A DNA stretch of 64,000 nucleotides from Azolla caroliniana (Eukaryota > Polypodiophyta): contig JBHGNT010000008.1 in the NCBI GenBank assembly GCA_043228905.1, forward strand, positions 11,780,001 to 11,844,000. Direction: 5' to 3'. Below, in pieces: positions 1-10,737 of this stretch. A program made the position numbers and the translations under genes. The notes beneath the pieces were generated by a model. That model saw nothing but the letters and a program-made list of their open reading frames with translations, was not told where the DNA came from and searched no databases. The first letter of the stretch is position 1. Each line of letters opens with the position of its first letter.

Positions 1-215
1 AGCCGAGCATCTGATCGTGCACACAGGATGTGAGGCAATACAACACTCTGCATGCTCCTTGTTCCCATGCTGGGAAGTCCTTGTGTGCTGGCTCCTTCCA
101 CATAGCTCCAATAACCATGCGCCAATAGGTACTGGTGCATTTTATATGACCAGGATGCATAGTTGCTCCGATCGAGCTTTTCTATGGGAAGCGAACTTGC
201 CATACCTCTGTCCAT
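1..215 (-). pseudogene. Copia-C gag, 5' part (runs off the window)
   Basis: Read on the minus strand from an ATG at 215, the product begins M-D-R-G and contains the motif NYASWSYKMHQYLL. This matches the gag start of copia D at 29701, so it is the capsid-like N-terminus of a Ty1/copia Gag. Further left the frame drifts (the W-E-Q region is followed by a shifted reading), so the copy looks decayed. The gene continues beyond base 1. Its start lies about 80 bases downstream of the primer-binding site, as in copia D. Confidence 0.75.
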
Positions 216-291
216 CTTGGTTCTCTTCTGTTCTTCATCAGGTGTTAGGGTTTGTCTTCGAAAGCATATGTCGGCTGCGGAGGAGTCTCAA

Positions 292-310
292 CCCTCGCGC
301 TTTGATACCA
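292..310 (-). other. Copia-C primer-binding site (tRNA-iMet type)
   Basis: On the minus strand this reads TGGTATCAAAGCGCGAGGG, immediately after the LTR end. It differs at one base from the plant initiator-Met complement TGGTATCAGAG and carries the same GCGAGGGTT extension as copia D at 29599. Confidence 0.85.
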
Positions 311-764
311 TGTTAAAGTTAATATGCGGAGGCGTATGACAAACCGGCTTAGTCGGATACTAACAGAACATAGAGAAGAAGGTTTAACGGAGACCTTACA
401 CAAAGAATACAGGGGAGAGACAGAGAGAACAAAACATAAACTAAATTCAAAAATAATAATCCTCTATACATAGAATGTGCTCAAAGAGCACTTTTATACA
501 AGTCCATAAAGGATTGACAAAAGTACTGACAGGTACTTCAATGCTCATACGAGCGACTGACACTGACTCCCAAAAATATGCCTATGTACTAGGCTAGATC
601 CATAGGCCTCTAACGGCCTACCGGTTTCAATCTAATCCGGTTCTTCAATCTGGCTCCTGGTTCCGGATATCATCCGGACACCGATCTGGTTCTCCGTTCC
701 GAACACCAATCCGACTCTGGCGTATTCAGCTGATCCGGATCCGGTTGAGCTTGCTCGCTCAACA
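311..764 (-). repeat. Copia-C 5' LTR (454 bp)
   Basis: On the minus strand it starts TGTTGAGCGAGCAAGCTC at 764 and ends TTAACTTTAACA at 311, next to the PBS. It shares blocks with the LTRs of copia B (23865-24099) and D (29180-29598): the CAAGCTCAACCGGATCC start, GTAGGCC-TTAGAGG, CTAGCCTAGTAC and a TATA box (TATAAAAG, plus-strand 491-498). It interrupts copia A1, whose pre-integrase region resumes at 765, so C inserted after A1. Confidence 0.85.
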
Positions 765-1781
765 CTGATGAGTTGTGGCATAAGAGGTTGTGTCACATGA
801 GACAAAAAGGAATGCAGAAACTTGCCGAGGACAACCTCATTCCGGAGGTGAAAGACGTGCATCGTGAGAAGTGCACCGATTGCTTGGCCTAAACCCTAAA
901 CCGAACCTCTTTCTAGTCAAGCCCACCGATGAGACGAAATGCACCACTAGAACTTGTGCGTATAGATGCATGCCAAGTGGACACGAAATCACATGCCGGA
1001 TCACGGTATTTTGTGACGTTGATAGATGACCACAACCGGAAGCTATGGGTCTCACCACTGAAGACGAAGGACTAGGTATTATCCGTCTTCAAGAAATTCC
1101 ACGCGAGGGTGGAAACGGAAACCGGCCGAAGCTAAAGGTGGTTCAAGCGGACACCAGAGGAGAATACCGGGGCCAATTTGAGGAGTATTGCCGGTTGAAG
1201 GGAATCTGGCTCGAATTCACTGTCCCGAAGACACCGGAGGTGAACGGATTGGACGAAAGGATGAACCGAACCGTAATGGAGAAAGTCTAGAGCCTACTGG
1301 CACATGCTAAACTGTCCAAGACATTTGGGGCTAAGGCGCTGATGACAACCACGTATGTGATAAATAGATCACCGTCAGCGCCCTTCGACGGATACAGACC
1401 ACAGAAGGTATGGACCAGTTAAGACGTGTCTTACCGGCATCTGAAGGTGTTCGGTTGACTCACTTACGTGCATGTTGCAAAGGACAAGAGAGAAAAGTTG
1501 GATCCAAAGTCCCGACCATGCATATTCCTTAGATACGGCGATGATGAGTTTGGCTACTGAGTGTGGGACTAGGTTGACAAGAAGGTCTTCCGAAGTCGAG
1601 ACATAGTCTTCATGGAAGACAAGAATATTGCAAAATGGAAGTCAGAGAAGAAGATAGTGGACTTCGTGTCGACCGACAGAGATCGGTCAAAAGATACAAG
1701 GATTCATTCGGATGGAAGTCGGGTGAAACTCGAAGAACCAACCCGATTCGGACAAGAAACCAAACCAATCAAAGAGGACGA
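765..1781 (+). pseudogene. Copia-A1 pre-integrase and integrase remnant
   Basis: This aligns with the intact copia A2 polyprotein from its pre-integrase motif (E-L-W-H-K-R-L-C-H-M) to the linker after integrase. The integrase catalytic region is seen as Q-A-D-T-R-G-E-Y, where A2 has A-D-N-G-G-E-Y, and L-D-E-R-M-N-R-T. Several frameshifts and stops (for example near 890, 1290, 1455 and 1558) destroy the frame. Both ends are insertion breaks: copia C on the left, gypsy G1 on the right. The same element continues at 10738 with its linker and reverse transcriptase. Confidence 0.85.
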
Positions 1782-2159
1782 ATTTTCGGCAATAGTGTGA
1801 AAATCCCATAAAACGTACAAAAACGAGTATGAATCACATAATACAATAATTGTAAAGATAGTATTTTAAATAAATTTAATATCTAAGTACAAAATGATGG
1901 AGGTTTCGAATGCAGTTTATTACACGAGAAACGGACAACTAAATGTCAAGATATGAGGGTATAAAGTTTGTGAAAGGAAAAGAGAAAATTGTGAGATATC
2001 CCACATGGGCACGACAAATATGGCTCTCATCATATATAAGGTAGAGCAAAAGATATTATCTTTGTGTCTATGTGTGGAGCATAGAGAGTTCAAGGTAACT
2101 TGAACTAAGAGTGGAGGTGGGCTAGCTACTTGTAAAGGGTTTTGGCCAACCAAAACCGG

Positions 2160-2630
2160 ACTGGCGATGAAGCCGGTGATCCGGCGCCAATGAGACACCG
2201 GTATCTGACGGCAATCCGGCAACGGCAAGGTGACGGTATCCGGCGGCATCCGGCACCGGTGAGACGACGACATCCGGCGAGGCACCGGTAACCGACGGCA
2301 TCCGATGGCAAGGTGACGGTATCTGGCGGCATCCGGTGACGGCATCTGGCGCCGGTGAGACAACGGCATCCGGCGAGGCACCGGTATCTGACGGCATCCG
2401 ATGGCAAGGTGACGGTATCTGGCGGCATCTGGCGCCGGTGAGACGACGGCATCCGGCGAGGCACCGGTAACCGACGGCAAGGTGACGGTATCCGGCGCCG
2501 GGGAGACGACGGCATCCGACGGCATTCCGGTGACGGCATCCGGCGCCGGTGAGACGACGACATCCGGCGAGGCACCGGTAACCGATGGCATCCGGCGACG
2601 ACGAGGTGACGGCATCCAGCGTCCGGTGAC
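2160..2630 (+). repeat. GC-rich minisatellite in the G1 LTR
   Basis: Imperfect tandem units of about 48-95 bp are built from GTGAGACGACGGCATCCGGC and GAGGCACCGGTAACCGACGG blocks. At least five unit starts are visible (about 2261, 2354, 2438, 2501, 2549). The corresponding part of the 3' LTR (9088-9210) holds far fewer units, so copy number changed after or during insertion. Confidence 0.8.
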
Positions 2631-2683
2631 TAGATAATTAAATATATAAATATATATACATATATACATACATATACAAGGAG

Positions 2684-2750
2684 GGCAAGTAAGGATTCGA
2701 ACCTTGCGCCTCCAAGTTAGGAGTCAATTGGCTTACCATTAAGCCATGCC
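2684..2750 (-). other. tRNA-like sequence in the G1 5' LTR (antisense to the element)
   Basis: On the minus strand there is a perfect A-box match TGGCTTAATGG (2736-2746) and a perfect B-box GGTTCGAATCC (2693-2703), 43 nt apart start to start. A possible acceptor pairing GGCA/TGCC flanks them. It looks like a tRNA-derived Pol III promoter facing against the retroelement. It is not called as a functional tRNA gene. Confidence 0.6.
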
Positions 2751-3226
2751 ATTTAGTTGAATTTATATTTCTGTCATTGTACTTTTTTTTACATGTAAAT
2801 TCTCATACATGAGAGCTAAAATGAGTGACATGGTTATCATGTACCACATGTAATACATAAGCGCCAAATGGCAAACATGCATTTTATGCATGTCTTGTAC
2901 CCTCACATGCATCATATGCATGAGAGCATCTATAAAAGAAGGAAGGGGGAGGAGAAAAAATGCGTTTTTTGGGTTATGAAATTAAGAGGAAGAAATTTGT
3001 TATCAAATTGATCGTGTAACTTGTTTCTTAAATCCAAAGATAAAAGTTCAATCAATCTCTCTCAATCATTGAATCTCAACTTCTCTCTTTCCCAATCTAT
3101 CTTAAGTACTTTCTCGCTAAAGCTTGTGCCAAAGCTTGTACCGACTTTGAATCCTTCCGGTCCAGAACCCCGGCGGTTCTGCCTCACGATCCGCGCGTAG
3201 TGACGGATCTTCACGACATAATTGAG

Positions 3227-3243
3227 TGGTGAACCCGACGTGA
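3227..3243 (+). other. Gypsy-G1 primer-binding site
   Basis: TGGTGAACCCGACGTGA lies 8 bases after the LTR end. The same site occurs in G3 (41893-41910) and, with two changes, in G2 (16675-16692). The complementary tRNA 3' end would be ...GGTTCACCA; the tRNA was not identified. Confidence 0.75.
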
Positions 3244-3285
3244 AAGAGGCGGTAGGAAGGATCAAGTCGAGATTAATACTTGGAG

Positions 3286-4711
3286 ATGGCGTCCTCAAGC
3301 AACTAAGCGGGAGAGCTCGAAAGGATGATGCTAATCGTCGAGCAAATGATGAGATCTCGGGACAACGATGCGAGCGTGGAGAAGGCTGTCGATCGTGTCG
3401 TAAAGCTCGAGGGCCAATTCGATGGAAGGAATGTTACGAAGTTCCTTGATGCATATAGAAGGGAGATGAATCAGAGGGATGTGTCCGAGGCACGTCAAAT
3501 CGCAAGCTTCAAGAGAGTTGTCGCCAACAACATCCAAAGACGCGTCATCGAGCTTCAAGAAGGTAAGACAACATGGTCCGAGTTCGAGAAAACGATACTA
3601 GCGGAGTTCGTGACTGAAGACTCAACGAGGATGACTCGACATGCCCTGATGAAGTGGATAGAGAAGAAGAATAAGAAGATGAGCGTCTTGAGGGTGTACG
3701 ACGAATTCGACCAAATGTTTAGTCGTCTCCCCAATACGGACCAAGTGTTGCTTAAAGAGGACAAGACTTTGTACTTCTTGAAGGCCGTGGACATAAAGGA
3801 TAGACGGGAGTTGGGGACTCTTGTCGAAGATGATACCCAAGCAAATGGGCTCGTAGCGGACTGGATCGCGGTGAAGCGGGCATGCAATAGGCTCGACAAA
3901 GCGTCGCCAATGGGTTGATGACACCAACTTGACGGGATCGACTACCACGGAGAAAGCAAGACCGCCGAAAGTAGCTGAGCCGCCAAGACAAAGTAACGTG
4001 GAAGAAAAGAAGATTGATGACGACATCATTGAAGAGCTAGTGAAGAAGTTCGAGAAGGTCACGCTAGCCAACATGAATCGTCGGGGCCCTAAAGGAAAAG
4101 AACCCTTTAGATGCGTGTGGTGCGATAGCATGGACCACATGAGAAGGGATTGTGGGAGCCTTCGAGAGGCGATTCGACAAAATATCGTATACATAGAGGA
4201 CAACATGATCTACTCAAGCGAGACTAGAAGACCCCTACGGGTGAATTTCGGAAGAGGAGGAATGAAGAAATCTATGGAGGATGCCGATGCGACTCATGTG
4301 GATGCGATGCACTATGTTGCGTCAGCCAGAATAAGAGTCGGGAAAGACAAGACTGAAGCTGCTAGAGTGGGAGCAAAGTTTTGGACTTCCGTTGTCGAAT
4401 ATGAGAAGAAGGGAAAAGTGACATCAAACGAGGTAGAGCTTGCGGACCGAAGCGTGCAAAGCATAACCGGGTGGTCGGATCCGGTGGACGACAACACCAT
4501 ACTCGCAGAGGTGATGTGCGACAACCACGAGGTGTTTGTCGAAGAAAAGAGAAAGAGAATAGAAGAGCAAGGCCCATCAAAAAGACATGAAACAAGGAAC
4601 ACGAAAAAGAAGGACGATACGGAGACGAGTCGACCTTTACAAACGGAGGAACGAGAATCAGCCGAAAAGGGGAGCCGAGCATACGAGTTGAAGAAACGGT
4701 TTGGCCCGTGA
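3286..4711 (+). pseudogene. Gypsy-G1 gag
   Basis: The likely original ATG is at 3286, but the frame meets a TAA at 3304. An in-frame run restarts at 3325 and ends at 3918. A frameshift then leads to a second run at 3929-4711, which carries a CCHC zinc knuckle C-V-W-C-D-S-M-D-H-M-R-R-D-C (about 4112-4153). The capsid-like part contains G-Q-F-(D/N)-G-(R/K)-(N/D)-V, shared with G2 and G3. The product would be the structural nucleocapsid protein of the virus-like particle. The gene is inactive as written. Confidence 0.8.
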
Positions 4712-4839
4712 AGGTTGGTGTTGAAGACCCCGCTCGGAGGACAAGGACTATACCTACCTATAAGCTAAGGTCGGACATAGAGTAGACGACGGACCTAAAG
4801 AAGATTCTCGAAGAACGAGTTCTTGATAGCCACGTAACT

Positions 4840-5382
4840 TTGTCCTTGAGGGAATTGCTTGGCATTACGAAGAAGGAGTTCCATGACACGATCGTGGACC
4901 TTGTAAAGAGAAATAGACAACAATCGGATGAGGAAGAAGAGAAGCCGCAAAAAGCAAAAACGAATGCCATAACGATGGCAAGAGACGAAGTTGATGAAGA
5001 TATGGTGGACAGCCACTATACTCGACCTCATTGGGCACGAGCGACAACGGAGACGCCGGTGAAGATTGGGGAGAAGAAAGAGACCGTGGTAGCCTTGATC
5101 GACCACAGCTCGGAGATCAACCTCATGTCAACCGACTTCTACAAAAAAGGAAGATGTCCAATCAATACAAACCACGGATGGAAGATTCGCGCGGCAACAA
5201 AGTCTACGGAGGACTTGTACGGAGCTTGTCCCAATATCAAAGTCACAATCGGGGATGTGGAGATGGATCAACACTTCTTCGTACAAGAATCGACGTCGCA
5301 TCCTGTCATCCTAGGGCAACCTTATATCACATCATCTCGGATGGAGACCAAAGTGTTCGATAATGGAGCAACGTTTGCATGA
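4840..5382 (+). pseudogene. Gypsy-G1 aspartic protease region
   Basis: This is a retropepsin-like segment with A-L-I-D-H-S-S-E-I-N-L-M-S in the active-site position (about 5092-5130) and the downstream V-I-L-G-Q-P-Y-I-T strand. The G2 copy reads D-H-G-S, so the lineage motif is D-H-G in place of the usual D-(T/S)-G, and G1 has further lost the Gly. The segment before it (4712-4839) is frameshifted linker. Stops after 5382 separate it from RT. Confidence 0.75.
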
Positions 5383-5549
5383 ATAAAGAGTCTTGACAAC
5401 CAAAGATCGGTCCAATTCCTAACGGTGCGAGCCAATCATGAAAGGAATCGAGATAGTCTCAGAGGCGAATCCTCGGATTTTTAGAGCGGACTATTGAAGC
5501 ATGGGGCACAAATAGTCCGAGCAATCACAAGACCCCACAAGAAAAAAGA

Positions 5550-7623
5550 GTGCATGGATTGCGAGGAGAAGCAACATGTGTCACACCTAGTGGCACATGT
5601 AAACTAGTACTACCCGACAAGAAGCACAAGCACTGGATACAAGAATTTGAGAAGATGCTAAAAGAAGAAAACATAATAGAAGAAGGAGAGTTCATGACTC
5701 ATATTATGGAAGAACCCTCATTTAACGACACCATCGGTGAAATCGAGGACGTCGTGGACTTGAGCTATCTTCACAACCAACGCGTGATTTCGGTTAACTC
5801 CGTCAACATGTATGCTATCGTCGATGAATACCATCGTGGCATCTCGATGAAGGAAACTGACATCAACACGAAATATAAAACGATGGATAAGAAGATCAAG
5901 CCAGTTGCGGTTCCACTACCAGAAGATAGCTGGCAAAAGATGAAGGAAGTCGCTAATGATCCAAGCTTAAGAGATCCGAAGAAGATAGGTCATGTCTTCA
6001 CCAAAGAGATGAAGGGGAAGCTACGAGTTGGAAAGGAGGATTTCCTTCTCCCTGAAGAGGAGCGAATGTTTTGTGATATGCTTGAGAGACATGGGAAGGC
6101 TTTCGCATTCTTCCCACGAGAAATCGGATGCGCCGACCCAAAGTTTATAGAGCCGATGGTGATCTTCATGGTGCCTCATGTGCCTTGGAATTTGAAACCG
6201 GTTCCGAGAGCACAACTTCCGAAGCTAATCGAGCTCTTAAAGGAGAAGGTGAGTATGGGAATTCTAGAACCGTCGAATGCTCCTTATTCCAATAGGTGGT
6301 TCACGGTGCCGAAGAAGAATGGATCATTGCGATTCATCCAAGATCTTCAACCCGTCAACAAGGTGACAATTCGAAATGCCGGAATCGGTCCGAGCGTGGA
6401 CGAATTTGCCGAAGCGTTTGCGGGCAGGCCGGTCCATCTACTCCATTGGCAATCTCTACTCCGGATATGACCAATTCCAATTGGCGATCGATAGTCGGGA
6501 CATTACAACCATGAGGACTCCGATCGGACTTGTGCGGATGTGTACCTTACCCCAAGGCGCAACGAACTCGGTGGCTCATATGGTGAATGCTATGAATAAA
6601 GTCTTGAAGGATTGCATCCCGGACATCACGATGCCATTCTTGGATGATATTCCGATAAAAGGATGTTCAGATGAGGAGAAAGATGAATTGAAAGATAAGG
6701 AAGGTTGTAGAAAGTTCGTTGCGGATCATATGAAAGATTGCGAGAAGGTGCTTCAAAGGCTCGAAGATGCGAATTTGACATTTTCGGGAGAAAAATCCGC
6801 ATTCGGGCAACCGGAGATCTTGGTGGTAGGTCACTTGTGTGGAGCATACGGCCAGAAGCCCTTGCCATGCAAAGTGAATGCAATCCAAGACATGAAAGAA
6901 GAATGCGAAAACCAAACGGAGGTTCGAAGGTTCCTTGGAGCGTGCGCGTTTTATCATATATGGATTCCTCACTACGCTCATGTCACCGAACCGTTATATG
7001 GACTACTAAAGAAAAGAATGAAGTTCGAATGGCGAGACGAGCACACAAATGCGATGCGGAGATTAAAGAAACTGCTTCTTGAAGCTCGGGCACTAAGGAA
7101 GGCCAACTATGCTGAAGGGAAACCAACTTACGTGACCATAGATACGAGCCCAACCGGAATCGGGTGGGTCATCAATCAAGAAGGTGAAGATAATGTGCGA
7201 TATGCCATCCGGTTCGGAGCAAAGGTTCTCAGCGAACGGCAACAAAGATATGCCCAAGTCAAGCGGGAACTTTGGGGTATTGTGTCGGCAGTGAAGACGG
7301 ACAAAGATTACCTAATCGGGTCAGAAGTGATAATAGAGACAGATTGTCTCCCAATTCTCGGAATGGTCTCGGGATGTGCGACCCCAGATCTTGCTATGCT
7401 AAGGTGGATCGCCTACCTCAAGTCTTTAAACCCAGAGATCCGTCACATTGCAGGGAAGAAGAACGCCATGGCTGATATGTTGTCGAGGGCAAGATTTTCA
7501 AATGGAAGTAACATGGTTTCGAAAGATGAAGATGTCACGATTGTCGGCGGAAGACTAGGACACGCAAACCCTCCACGCCTTCAACGAGAACGAGTACGAA
7601 GGAGAGTGGTTACTCATCGGTAG
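5550..7623 (+). pseudogene. Gypsy-G1 reverse transcriptase and RNase H
   Basis: RT motifs appear in order: F-I-Q-D-L-Q-P-V-N-K-V (about 6330-6363), Y-S-G-Y-D-Q-F, L-P-Q-G-A-T-N-S-V, and the catalytic F-L-D-D (about 6640-6651). A frameshift near 6440 splits the frame between two runs (5550-6470 and 6376-7623). RNase H follows with T-I-D-T-S-P-T-G-I-G, R-E-L-W-G, E-T-D-C-L-P and A-D-M-L-S-R, so its acidic residues appear kept. The F-L-D-D box and D-L-Q-P-V-N-K signature are shared with G2 and G3. Confidence 0.85.
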
Positions 7624-7636
7624 ATTCCTAAGAACA

Positions 7637-8598
7637 TTGACGATAGATGCTTCGTTGACAAAGGAGGAGGCCCTACGAATCCGAAAGAAAGCTTACCGAT
7701 ACTTCTTGAAGGGAGGATTCCTTTGGCGACATCCAAAAAGAAGGACAGGAATACCACGTCGAGTGGTGGTAAAGAAAGAAGAGCAAGAGACGCTGATAAC
7801 CGAATTCCACGAGAGTGCTTGGGCAGGTAATAGAGGAACATGGGCGATGTTCGAAAAGTTGAAGGAGAAGTACTGGTGGCCAAGCATGTACAAAGATGTA
7901 CTCCATTTCGTGTCCACATGCGAAACTTGCCAAATATATTCAAATATACGTCATCGTGATGAGTTACAGCTGACATACCCACTCACCATACACTTCAAAT
8001 GGATGGTGGATCTGGTCTCGATGCCAATGGGAGTGGGACAAATGAAGTACTTAGCGTTGGCAAGGGAAGACTTGACAAATCAAGAGGAAGGACGAGCCTT
8101 GACAAATAAGACGACTTCCGCCGTTTGCAAATTTCTGCTTGAAGAGGTTGTTTGCCGATATGGATGTGTAGGGAAGATAGTGGCCGACCGAGGGGAGTTG
8201 GACGCGCACGAAGCGACGGAGCTCTTCGAAAGACTAGGCGTGAAGCTCTCCCTCACGACTGCCTACAATTCGGAAGCGAATGGGAAGATCGAGCGAGGGC
8301 ATGGGCCTATCGTTAAAGCCATCGTACGGGCATGCAAAGGTCGAGTTGGGAATTGGCCATGACTATTACCCTATGCCTTGTGGGCCAATAGAACGACACA
8401 TAGCTCAGTGACAGGGTATATGCAAACGATAATGCCACATACCACCTTGCGGAACTAGACGGATCAAGGTTGGTCGTACCCATTGCGGGAAAAAGAGTAA
8501 AGATTTTCAAGAAAAGACAAGACAAGGATCCTGACCTCGATTACCTCGACGATGAACATAATAGGGCAGATGTAAATGAAGACATGGAGGAATCTAAT
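7637..8598 (+). pseudogene. Gypsy-G1 integrase, C-terminal part deleted
   Basis: An HHCC-like region is visible (F-H-E-S then C-E-T-C; the second His of G2's A-G-H-R is Asn here). Core residues are D in W-M-V-D-L-V, D in V-A-D-R-G and E in N-G-K-I-E-R-G-H. After S-V-T-G-Y-M (about 8420) the sequence jumps to the equivalent of G2 around 21960, so roughly 0.3 kb of the C-terminal domain is missing. A stop lies near 8360. The purine-rich tract at 8662-8673 follows. Confidence 0.8.
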
Positions 8599-9261
8599 TG
8601 ATCACTGTAACCGAAATCTTACTTTCTCTCTTCTTGGCACGTACCAGAGGACGTGCGGTTTGGTGGGGGTGGATGTCGTGAAGATTTTCGGCAATAGTGT
8701 GAAAATCCCATAAAACGTACAAAAACGAGTATGAATCACATAATACAATAATTGTGAAGATAGCATTTTAAATAAATGTAATATCTAAGTACAAAATGAT
8801 AGAGGTTTCGAATGCAGTTTATTACACGAGAAACGGACAACTAAATGTCAAGATATGAGGGTATAAAGTTTGTGAAAGGAAAAGAGAAAATTGTGAGATA
8901 TCCCACATAGGCACGACAAATACGGCCCTCATCATATATAAGGTAGAGCAAAAGATATTATCTTTGTGTCTATGTGTGGAGCATAGAGAGTTCAAGGTAA
9001 CTTGAACTAAGAGTGGAGGTGGGCTAGCTACTCGTAAAGGGTTTTGGCCAACCAAAACCGGACCGGCGATGAAGCCGGTGATTTGGCGCCAGTGAGACAC
9101 CGGCATCCGGTGACATCTGGCGACGGTGAGATGATGGCATCCGGCGAAGCACCGGTAACCGACGGCAAGGTGACGGTATCCGGCGGCATCCGGCGAACCG
9201 GCGTCCGGTGACTAGATAAATAAATATATAAATATATATACAGATATACATATACAAGGAG

Positions 9262-9328
9262 GGCAAGTAAGGATTCGGACCTTTCACCTCCGAGTTAGGA
9301 GTCAATTGGCTTACAATTAAGCCATGCC
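9262..9328 (-). other. tRNA-like sequence, 3' LTR of G1, copy 1
   Basis: This is the antisense tRNA-like block as at 2684-2750, with B-box GGTCCGAATCC (9271-9281, one change) and A-box TGGCTTAATTG (one change). It is decayed relative to the 5' LTR copy. Confidence 0.5.
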
Positions 9329-9581
9329 ATTTAGTTGAATTTATATTTCTGTCATTGTACTTTTACATGTAAATTCTCATACATGAGAGCTAAAATGAGT
9401 GCATCCGGCGAGGCACCGGTAACCGACGGCATCCGACGGCAATCCGGCGACGGCAAGGTGACAGTATCCGGCGCCGGTGAGACGACGACATCCGGCGCGG
9501 CACCGGCATCCGACGAACCGGCGTCCGGTGACTAGATAAATAAATATATAAATATATATACATATATACATATACAAGGAG

Positions 9582-9648
9582 GGCAAGTAAGGATTCGAAC
9601 CTTGCACCTCCGAGTTAGGAGTCAATTGACTTACAATTAAGCCATGCC
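9582..9648 (-). other. tRNA-like sequence, 3' LTR of G1, copy 2
   Basis: This is the second copy created by the 320-bp duplication. Its B-box GGTTCGAATCC (9591-9601) is perfect and its A-box TGGCTTAATTG has one change. Confidence 0.5.
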
Positions 9649-10058
9649 ATTTAGTTGAATTTATATTTCTATCATTGTACTTTTACATGTAAATTCTCAT
9701 ACATGAGAGCTAAAATGAGTGACATGGTTATCATGTACCACATGTAATACATAAGCGCCAAATGGCAAATATGCATTTTATGCATGTCTTGTACCCTCAC
9801 ATGCATCATATGGATGAGAGCATCTATAAAAGAAGGGGGAGGAGAAAAAATGCGTTTTTTGGGTTATGAAATTAAGAGGAAGAAATTTGTTATCAAACTG
9901 ATCGTGTAACTTGTTTCTTAAATCCAAAGATAAAAGTTCAATCAATCTCTCTCAATCATTGAATCTCAACTTCTCTCTTTCCCAATCTATCTTAAGTACT
10001 TTCTCGCTAAAGCTTGTGCCAAAGCTTGTACCGACTTTGAATCCTTCTAGTCCAGAAT

Positions 10059-10737
10059 GGTTCACCAAATGGTGTCATGAAGATGCGCGTGCGAGCGTGC
10101 TTCGCTTGAGCGGGACCACCGGGGTCTTGGACTAAGGAGGATGTCCGTCAAGGTATTGAGAAGAGGACGATGTGAATGTAAGATTGGAGGAAGACCTATT
10201 ACACTTGAGAAGATTGAAGATTTTATACTTGAGAAGTAGATAAATCATTACAAGATAGATGCGAAGAAGATGAAATAGAAGCTTATTTTATTGATGGTGA
10301 TGATGATCATGATATCATTTTGAGCCCCCCCCCTTTACACAAGCCATACTAGGGGTTTTATAGGTTTGTCCATGCACAAAACCATGGGCTTGGAGCCATG
10401 GTTTCTGTGCACACAGTTTTGCTTTGTGACATGCAGGAAACCATGGGCTTAAAACCGTGGTTTTGTATACACGGTTTTGTTCGTTTGTTTCCTACGGAAT
10501 ACTGAATATGAAAAAGAAATATAGAACATCTAAAGCACTTAGTAGTAGCTTTAATGGTAAGGTAATTGCCTCTTATCTTAGAGGTGCAAGGTTCAAATCC
10601 TACTTGCAACCCTCTACATGCACTCAATGCTACTGTGACCTAGGTTTATTTATTTTCATTTTTACAAGTATTCGTGAAATGTGTGTGTGACCTAGGTTTT
10701 TGCATTTTTCTCGCACTAAACATGCCACATCACGACA
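10059..10737 (-). repeat. LTR-L with a remnant PBS (gypsy, G clade)
   Basis: The LTR spans 10073-10737, bounded on the minus strand by TGTCGTG (10737) and CATGACA (10073). Minus orientation is set by its 3' part, which reads CCTTAGTCCAAGACCCCGG like the CCTAGTCCAAAACCTCGG end of the G2/G3 LTRs. It is also set by TTGGTGAACC (plus-strand 10059-10068), a truncated copy of the G-clade PBS just after the LTR end. A TATA box (CTATAAAAC) lies near 10355-10363. The rest of the element is gone; the break joins the G1 3' LTR. The ~90 bases around 10370-10490 hold short inverted repeats (AACCATGGGCTT and related). Confidence 0.65.
10544..10612 (+). other. tRNA-like sequence in LTR-L (antisense to the LTR)
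   Basis: Plus strand: A-box-like TAGCTTTAATGG (one extra base) at 10546-10557 and B-box GGTTCAAATCC at 10590-10600. LTR-L is oriented minus, so this again faces against the element. Confidence 0.55.

Larger units (their letters stand above)
1782..3218 (+). repeat. Gypsy-G1 5' LTR (about 1.44 kb)
   Basis: From ATTTTCGGCAATAGTGTG it matches the 3' LTR that begins at 8674, and it ends CACGACA at 3212-3218. The full LTR terminus would be TGTCGTG...CACGACA, a 7-bp terminal inverted repeat. A TATA box (CTATAAAAG) lies near 2931-2939. Its unusual length comes from a GC-rich repeat block at 2160-2630. Confidence 0.85.
1782..10056 (+). mobile_element. Gypsy-G1, degraded Ty3/gypsy element
   Basis: The order is LTR, PBS, gag with zinc knuckle, protease, RT, RNase H, integrase, polypurine tract (about 8662-8673), LTR. 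It sits inside copia A1. The left LTR lacks the first ~10 bases present at 8674 (TGTCGTGAAG), and the right LTR lacks the last ~160 bases, where it meets solo LTR L. No clean target-site duplication survives. It belongs to the same clade as G2 and G3 (shared gag, D-H-G protease and F-L-D-D RT). Confidence 0.85.
8674..10056 (+). repeat. Gypsy-G1 3' LTR, truncated, with a 320-bp tandem duplication
   Basis: It starts TGTCGTGAAG at 8674 after the polypurine tract. The block containing GTGACTAGATAAATAAAT, an AT-rich stretch and the tRNA-like sequence occurs twice, 320 bp apart (9209 and 9529), with the junction near 9402. The LTR then follows the 5' copy until about 10056 (TTCTAGTCCAGAA), where it breaks off into the LTR-L junction. 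Confidence 0.85.

Noticed and set aside
1920-2669. A 249-codon open frame on the minus strand with Arg/Pro/Ser-rich repeats
   Set aside because: It lies within the G1 LTR and is a by-product of the GC-rich minisatellite; related open frames occur in more than one frame.
2684-2750. A functional tRNA gene on the minus strand
   Set aside because: A and B boxes fit, but I could not fold a convincing full cloverleaf by eye. The sequence recurs within LTRs, so it is reported as tRNA-like only.
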